A stretch of DNA of 56,336 nt from Prevotella sp. KH2C16 (GTDB taxonomy: Bacteria; Bacteroidota; Bacteroidia; Bacteroidales; Bacteroidaceae): the NCBI RefSeq assembly GCF_900113305.1, contig NZ_FOOW01000017.1:1-56336 (forward strand), written 5' to 3'. The number at the start of each line of letters is the position of its first letter. Position 1 is the stretch's first letter. Below the pieces are notes generated by a model that had not been told where the DNA came from, did not search any database, and worked only from the letters and a program-made list of their open reading frames with translations. Below are positions 51,259 through 56,336 of this stretch, in pieces. Both the position numbers and the translations under genes were made by a program.

Positions 51259-53346
51259 TTAATGCGATGATTTATCGGCTATATATTTGGCGACCAACAG
51301 CTTGCACATGTCGCGCACATCGGTCTGCGTATGCTGGATGCTTAACTGTCTTAGGCACTGCATCACCCTATCAAAATGGGCTTGCGATAATTCCCTGCCG
51401 TGCTTATTGGCTTTATCAGCAGTGCTACCGAGTACCTTATGCCAACGGTCTACCAGCAAACAGAGCATGTCGAGCTGCTGTTCGCTCATCGTTTCGGTGG
51501 CAGAGAAACGATGAAAGAACCATTTATCGATGTCGGCCAGCATGTCGTCCACGGTATAAGCATCGGCATTCATCAACGCCAATTCGTGCAGCTGGGCAAA
51601 GCGTGCGTCGCTCAAAAGCTGCTCGAAGTCGGTGCCTATAGTAGAATGCAGATACTGCCTGTCGGCTATAAGACGAGTGCGAATGTAAGGACTGTCGGCA
51701 AACGACCGCTCGCCACATATATGACTGCCTATCTGCTCCATAGCCTCGCACTGCTCGTTAGCACTATAGTGCGCATTGCCTATCATCAATATCCACTGCT
51801 GCAGGGCATCGTTCAGCAGGTCGATGCCACGCTCGTAGATGCGCCGCATGTTCGTTCCAACCACCTTCACGGCCTGTTCGTAACGCTCAGGATGCTGCCA
51901 TACGGAGCGCATCTGCTCTAAGCGGGCGGCCAAAACCGAGACGGGCGACGCATGCGAAGAAGCCATAACAGAGGCTTCACGCTGCTGCAACCGCTGCCGA
52001 CAGGCAAATATGCTCTCGCCAGGCAGCATGGGCGTATAGACTGCACGCACAAAAGCAAGGTCGGCAGGCGACAAGGTAAGGGGCTGATCGATACATACGG
52101 CAGGCGTATCGCCATTCGCCCTGCCAAGAATGGCACCAAGTTCGCGCATCAGTTCGGCCTGAAGAATAAGTGCCACAGCACGGTCGCGATGCCTGGCCTG
52201 CTGCAAATAGCGGGCGTTGGCCTCGCCTCGCAACAAGAAATCCTGCAGCAGCTTCTGCTCGAAGCCACGCCCCACGACGATACGAGCCGATAGCATCTCA
52301 CCTGTACGGGGATGACACAGCATGCTGTTCGTTACCCCCTTATGGCAAAGATCGTAGCTCACTACAACAGCCTGCTGTGCTGCTACGCTATCTTGTGGCA
52401 ACCATCGAGGCTGCAACACACGGGCAGGAAGGCCTACGGCATGTAGAGCCTGATTCCACTTCTCTACGGCATCGCACAACGCAGCATGCCACTTACGCGG
52501 GAAACGATGGTCGACATAAATTGTTAACGGCTGCCGGTGGAGCGGCCAGCGAATAGCCAACGAGTCGGGCATAGGGGCATAGGGGTGCTGCGAATACTCG
52601 CTGAAGCGAATGGTCTGCGCCCCATTCTCCTCGCCAACCAAACGCAGTTCATCGGCTACTTGGGGCAACAACCGTAGCGTGCAGCTTACCATAAGGGGCT
52701 TACTTCCTTTGGGCAGTACGGTGTTGGAGGAGGAGAAACGCTGGCCATTGTCGTCGGTTTCATGCCATCGCTCTATCTGAAATGTTACGCCATCGGGCAT
52801 GGCATGGGTGCTAACGATGCGCGACAAGTCGGGTTGCAGAGCACGAATCTCCATATTGTCATGGTATGAAAACCACTCATCACCCTCCTTTAGCAGCTGC
52901 GTCAAGCTAACCACAGCCTCGCCCTTGCCTGCCCATCCCACAATAGGAAGCGACAACTTGGGGGCTGTGGTATTCGACAAACGGAAGGCAGGCAATAATT
53001 CACTGCTGTTGTCGAGTATCCGCTCTGCATAGAAAGGCTGCAAGAGGTCGACCTTGGTGCTATCGGCTGAGAGCTCGAGCTGCACTACCCCCATGCTTTT
53101 AATGCCGCAGTTAATCATGTCGAAGCCATGGTCTATCTGGGCAGTAATAGCCAAATCGTGCCCAAAGGCCGATGGCGGAATAGCCAGATAGGCGGTGCTG
53201 TCGGTCGTAAAGGCCCGCAGGGAACTGCCACTAACCGCCATGTGCGATGCATCGAATGGCTGTCTAACGGTTTCCTGTGCCAATGCTGTTGTTTCTAAGA
53301 AGAGAACGATAAACAGGGTAAGATATGAGAATACTGTTTTGAACAT
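51259..53346 (-). CDS. Catalytically degenerate metalloprotease-like secreted protein
   Basis: A 695-residue exported protein (signal MFKTVFSYLTLFIVLFLETTALAQ) with the overall plan of the zinc metalloprotease encoded just upstream. Both have a beta-rich N-terminal region, then a strand of the type YVDHRFPRKWHAALCDAVEKW and a helix where the zinc motif belongs. Here that helix reads QAELMRELGAILG: by alignment with the neighbour the three His zinc ligands are Ala397, Arg401 and Leu407, with only Glu398 kept. It should not bind zinc or cleave peptides by that site. The reading frame is open and free of frameshifts, so it is a conserved-looking pseudoenzyme rather than a fresh pseudogene. It starts 9 bp after the active protease gene. 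Confidence 0.78.
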   Translation of the reverse strand: MFKTVFSYLTLFIVLFLETTALAQETVRQPFDASHMAVSGSSLRAFTTDSTAYLAIPPSAFGHDLAITAQIDHGFDMINCGIKSMGVVQLELSADSTKVDLLQPFYAERILDNSSELLPAFRLSNTTAPKLSLPIVGWAGKGEAVVSLTQLLKEGDEWFSYHDNMEIRALQPDLSRIVSTHAMPDGVTFQIERWHETDDNGQRFSSSNTVLPKGSKPLMVSCTLRLLPQVADELRLVGEENGAQTIRFSEYSQHPYAPMPDSLAIRWPLHRQPLTIYVDHRFPRKWHAALCDAVEKWNQALHAVGLPARVLQPRWLPQDSVAAQQAVVVSYDLCHKGVTNSMLCHPRTGEMLSARIVVGRGFEQKLLQDFLLRGEANARYLQQARHRDRAVALILQAELMRELGAILGRANGDTPAVCIDQPLTLSPADLAFVRAVYTPMLPGESIFACRQRLQQREASVMASSHASPVSVLAARLEQMRSVWQHPERYEQAVKVVGTNMRRIYERGIDLLNDALQQWILMIGNAHYSANEQCEAMEQIGSHICGERSFADSPYIRTRLIADRQYLHSTIGTDFEQLLSDARFAQLHELALMNADAYTVDDMLADIDKWFFHRFSATETMSEQQLDMLCLLVDRWHKVLGSTADKANKHGRELSQAHFDRVMQCLRQLSIQHTQTDVRDMCKLLVAKYIADKSSH

Positions 53347-53355
53347 GATAGATGA

Positions 53356-55701
53356 TTACAATGATATTTGTGTGAGACGAATGAGTTCTGCGGCACGCCG
53401 CTGTGCCAGTTGGTCGGCAGTATGCCCTGCAGCCTGTGTTACCTCATTGGTTATACGCTGCAATGCACGCATAAAAAGCAATGCCACATGGCTCTGCCCT
53501 TGCTTCAGCGTGCGGTCGAGGTTATCGTGAAGAGCCTCTACATACCAGCGCTGCAACATAAATTGCTCCTTGCTCTCCATCCCATCGCGCTGCCATGGAG
53601 CAAAGAGAGAGGTGTGAATGCTGTCGACAACCTCGGATGCAGCAATGGCTGTTGTGCCCGATTGCTCGTTTTGCAACACCTGTGGGATGGCACCAACAAG
53701 CTGCTGTATCAGGGGCAACACCGTGTTGGTAAACTCCTGGTCGGCATCAATATTGATGTTCCTTGTAACATCCGACGCAAAGAGCCATGTGGGAGCCTCA
53801 AGCAGATACTGCCGTATAAAGTGCATCACTCGGCGGTTATAATCGATAGACTCTGCTGCAAAGCCACTCTTTCCATCTGCCGCAGGATATTTATCGTTAA
53901 GGTGGTCCATCACTTGTTGCATCCACCAGGTATAATGCGACAACATGCTACGGTAGCGTTGTTGCATGACCGACTTGCCTACGGCATCGTCTACGCGCCA
54001 TCGGGAGGCCTGTGCACAGATATACTGTAGGTTCTCCATGCCACGTGTATTAAAGGCCACATGGTCGTCGCCCAAGTCTTCAGCCTTATTATACAGTCCG
54101 GGGTTTATCGTAAGATAACGCAGACGAGGGTTCTGCAACTGGCGGCGACACCACTTGGCACGCTGCCGTAGGCGCACCTTCTCCGTGCGACCAGGGAAGA
54201 TACGGTATCCCCATTCGATGGCAAAGCGATCATAATCGCCCAGCTGTACACGCCGATGAGCGAACTGAACACTGTCGCCATGGCGCAAAGCATAATTGAA
54301 ACGCACATAATCCATAATGGAAGAAGAGATGCCATAACGGGCAAGAAAAGCTGTGTCGGTAGCCTCTTCTAACGACATGTGAGCACTACCCAGATAGTTG
54401 TGCTCCAAGCCTAACGAATGCCCCACCTCATGTGTGATGACAAACTGCATGAGATCGCCGCAGACATCCTGTGGAAGACTGATACGCCAAGCCGTACTAT
54501 CGTAAGCTCCCAGCTGTGTAAAATTCCATTGTTGGGAAATGTTATTCACACTGCTGAAAATACCTATATGGCAAGTAGCAATCTCGGCCGACTGCGACAT
54601 GCAGGGACTTGGGCCGTAGGCATTGCTGCGTGCCGACACTTTCCACGAGATGAAGGGATAGTGTGTATCGTAGATGCAGAAGTTGGGGTCTTCATCAGGA
54701 GTAGGTGCCAACCGTGCATCGATGGCATCTTTGAACCCTGCCTGCTCGAAAGCAGGGAGCCACGCACGCACCCCGGCTATGATATAGGGCACATAATGTG
54801 CTGGCGTATTGCGGTCGATATAGAAGACGATGGGGCGTACAGGGCGCACCAGTTCGCCACGGAAATACCTGCCACGGTCGGCAGGACTTATCTCCAGGTT
54901 CCATTTCTTTGCGATAACCCGACGATGCCCCGGGTGCTTATCTTCATAAAGTTCCTGTGCCAGGGTGAAATATCCCACACGGTCGAGCTGCCTTACAGGC
55001 ATGCCTTCACGAGGCAACAGGCTAAGGCACAGCCCCGTCTCATATCTTCCTACATAAGGTTCTCCTTGATATGGAGGCATTGGCCGCGAGGTATGGTAAC
55101 TTCGGTCAATGCGCATAAGCAGTCTGTCGGGATAGCCCTTGACAGCACCAATAGCGTCGCAGGCACTGATACGGCCGTTGAGCGAAAGGTCAAAAGAGAA
55201 CAGGTCGAGACCGAACAGTGGACTTTTGCGCAACATACTTTCTACCTCGACCAACACATTACCATCGCCTCGTGCCACGATGGGGAGCCGATGATAAAGG
55301 CGGAAGTTGGTGGTAAGAGCGGCTATCTCGGCATCGGAGGAGCGGGCATCGTGCCACACACGATGATGCTGGGGGTCGCCTATCCACAATTCATTGCCAT
55401 GACGCTGGATACTTAGGAATACCGGACCGAGCATATCGCCAGAATATCCATAGGTTTTGTCGATGTTACGATGTGGCGAGGCCGGGGTTGTAAGCAATGT
55501 AGTGAAAAGGGAAAACTCGCGCCCTACAAGACTATCGGCAACCTGCCAGTAGAGTTTGCCATGCACACGATAAGTAGGGAGAATGCCATCGCACACCTTC
55601 TCTCCGCCGTGTTCATAAAGAAAATGATGCAGATTGGCAGTATGTCCAAACGACATACTGCCAACAATGCTTATTAATATTAAAAGAAATATTCGCAACA
55701 T
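53356..55701 (-). CDS. Secreted zinc metalloprotease, HExxHxxGxxH type (DUF4953-like)
   Basis: A 781-residue exported protein of the Bacteroidota zinc-dependent metalloprotease group with DUF5117-, DUF4953- and related regions. The zinc site is HEVGHSLGLEH, with His424, Glu425, His428 and His434, a metzincin-type motif, and a downstream SSIMDYVRFNY resembles a Met-turn. The N-terminal signal is MLRIFLLILISIVGSMSFGH. Members are often encoded beside SusC/SusD and PKD-like lipoprotein genes, which fits the broken neighbour upstream. It lies 9 bp before the degenerate paralogue and 12 bp after the truncated lipoprotein gene. Confidence 0.88.
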   Translation of the reverse strand: MLRIFLLILISIVGSMSFGHTANLHHFLYEHGGEKVCDGILPTYRVHGKLYWQVADSLVGREFSLFTTLLTTPASPHRNIDKTYGYSGDMLGPVFLSIQRHGNELWIGDPQHHRVWHDARSSDAEIAALTTNFRLYHRLPIVARGDGNVLVEVESMLRKSPLFGLDLFSFDLSLNGRISACDAIGAVKGYPDRLLMRIDRSYHTSRPMPPYQGEPYVGRYETGLCLSLLPREGMPVRQLDRVGYFTLAQELYEDKHPGHRRVIAKKWNLEISPADRGRYFRGELVRPVRPIVFYIDRNTPAHYVPYIIAGVRAWLPAFEQAGFKDAIDARLAPTPDEDPNFCIYDTHYPFISWKVSARSNAYGPSPCMSQSAEIATCHIGIFSSVNNISQQWNFTQLGAYDSTAWRISLPQDVCGDLMQFVITHEVGHSLGLEHNYLGSAHMSLEEATDTAFLARYGISSSIMDYVRFNYALRHGDSVQFAHRRVQLGDYDRFAIEWGYRIFPGRTEKVRLRQRAKWCRRQLQNPRLRYLTINPGLYNKAEDLGDDHVAFNTRGMENLQYICAQASRWRVDDAVGKSVMQQRYRSMLSHYTWWMQQVMDHLNDKYPAADGKSGFAAESIDYNRRVMHFIRQYLLEAPTWLFASDVTRNINIDADQEFTNTVLPLIQQLVGAIPQVLQNEQSGTTAIAASEVVDSIHTSLFAPWQRDGMESKEQFMLQRWYVEALHDNLDRTLKQGQSHVALLFMRALQRITNEVTQAAGHTADQLAQRRAAELIRLTQISL

Positions 55702-55713
55702 GATAAGATGCGA

Positions 55714-56052
55714 TTACTCATAGTTAAAACTTATATCTACAATCTTTCCTAACTTTGCTTCTTCATTACGGTAGATGTAAGCGTCGTTTGCATCGCCAGC
55801 CACGCTAAGTTTCAGCTCTGCAATAACACCACCATTAGATGTATTGATACCTACACCTAGTATTCTACCCATCTCTTCTGTGCTCTCAGGATCCTGAAAC
55901 TTCAAACAAGCAATTTGGGCACTAGCATCTTCGGCATATTCAAAGATGACAAAGGCCTTCTGGCGTTCAAGGTCGATACGATAAACCTTATTGCCTGCCG
56001 TCATGAACACATAATAATTACTACGCGAGTTCGGGATAAGATTACCATGCAA
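55714..56052 (-). pseudogene. 3' fragment of a probable PKD-like surface lipoprotein gene
   Basis: The frame gives 112 residues. Its body (YYVFMTAGNKVYRIDLERQK, YAEDASAQIACLKFQDPEST, GGVIAELKLSVAGDANDAYI, ending VDISFNYE) looks like the last part of the PKD-like lipoproteins that precede such metalloproteases. It has no signal peptide, and its first roughly ten codons fall in the IS982 end. The native 5' part, with start and lipobox, is missing and presumably lies beyond the IS. The family match is from memory of similar C-termini and is not certain. A short product could still be made from the IS-derived ATG at 56052. Confidence 0.65.
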
Positions 56053-56336
56053 ATAGCTCTAATTGTCTTGATTTCTCCACATGCACTGGCAGCGCCTCCG
56101 GCTTGTTGTCAAAGAAACAGTAGGCCGCGAGAGCCGAGCATAGGTTCATCATAAAGTTGTGTATGGACCGGTGTCGTGAATGCACGAGGTTGGCCTTGTT
56201 CTTGAGCAATTCGTTGATACACTCGATGATGTACCTTTTTCTGAGCATGATCTTGTCCCACATGGGCATGAGCTTATTCTTCATGTTGGCCTTGAGGCCA
56301 TGCACGAGATGGATGCCCTGGTCGAAGAGATGCTCG
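56022..56336 (-). mobile_element. IS982-family insertion sequence, left end
   Basis: The element runs off the right edge of the window. Its end is probably near 56022-56040, where ACGCGAGTTCGGGATAA resembles IS982-family terminal repeats. It inserted in the lipoprotein gene and removed its 5' part from the operon. The exact boundary needs the other end. Confidence 0.6.
56042..56336 (-). CDS. IS982-family transposase, C-terminal part
   Basis: The frame is open from the right edge to the stop at 56042-56044, giving about 98 C-terminal residues. The signature block is KIMLRKRYIIECINELLKNK with HSRHRSIHNFMMNLCSALAAYCF, the usual ending of IS982-family DDE transposases, with the catalytic Glu in RYIIECIN. 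The annotated-style start at GTG 56305 is not real; the gene starts beyond the window. Family assignment is firm on this block. Confidence 0.85.
   Translation of the reverse strand, partial: EHLFDQGIHLVHGLKANMKNKLMPMWDKIMLRKRYIIECINELLKNKANLVHSRHRSIHNFMMNLCSALAAYCFFDNKPEALPVHVEKSRQLELFAW

Noticed and set aside
1..56336. tRNA, rRNA or riboswitch genes
   Set aside because: I looked through the intergenic stretches and saw no cloverleaf, rRNA block or known aptamer core. A covariance-model search would be the decisive test and was not possible here.

Overview
The window looks like chromosome from a fairly GC-rich Bacteroidales, most likely Prevotellaceae (genus not proven). The evidence is two SusC/SusD pairs, a giant SprA/Sov translocon protein next to ruvA, a FimB/Mfa2-type lipoprotein, carboxynorspermidine dehydrogenase, meso-DAP dehydrogenase, and Bacteroidota-type promoters (-7 box TAnnTTTG) in front of many genes. 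Both ends are mobile DNA: an IS256-family transposase remnant on the left and an IS982-family transposase remnant on the right.

Layout. 1-4.1 kb: IS256 end, then a minus-strand cassette of two tyrosine recombinases and a small helix-turn-helix-like protein. 4.2-12.5 kb: ruvA-sprA (minus). 12.8-18.7 kb: ddh, a small DxxSGAT FMN-binding protein, and a short SusC with its SusD (plus). 18.8-21.3 kb: a secreted protein of unknown function and a secreted aminopeptidase C (minus). 21.6-27.8 kb: an HU-like protein, then dxs-trkA-trkH-manA (plus). 28.1-30.5 kb: a three-gene ABC-transporter operon (plus). 30.4-32.3 kb: an AAA/ABC-type ATPase plus a DUF4435 (TOPRIM-like) protein, a candidate PARIS-like defence pair (minus). 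32.6-34.0 kb: a GNAT acetyltransferase and a membrane protein. 34.0-35.4 kb: nhaD (minus). 35.5-38.4 kb: unknown protein, carboxynorspermidine dehydrogenase, recA (plus). 38.7-45.2 kb: a parC-led minus-strand operon with four envelope or secreted proteins. 45.6-50.6 kb: a second SusC/SusD pair (minus). 51.3-56.1 kb: a less GC-rich minus-strand block with a catalytically degenerate metalloprotease-like protein, an intact HExxHxxGxxH metalloprotease, and the 3' piece of a probable PKD-like lipoprotein gene cut by the IS982 element.

The most unusual feature is a set of intergenic arrays of short, imperfect palindromes repeated at exactly 22 bp. I find eight of them (4.17, 12.59, 21.48, 27.94, 32.40, 38.52, 45.37 and 50.90 kb). 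Arm sequences are similar within an array but differ between arrays (GACAAAATCG, GTAAAATC, GAAACA or GTTACC types), and some arrays mix types. The shared 22-bp phase and palindromic design suggest one class of element whose function I cannot name.

Functional links. ruvA-sprA joins recombination repair to the type IX secretion translocon. dxs-trkA-trkH-manA is a housekeeping operon for isoprenoid precursors, potassium uptake and mannose-6-phosphate. The two SusC/SusD pairs have no glycosidases beside them, so their substrates are unknown. Assignments rest on reading motifs and gene order; no database search was run.
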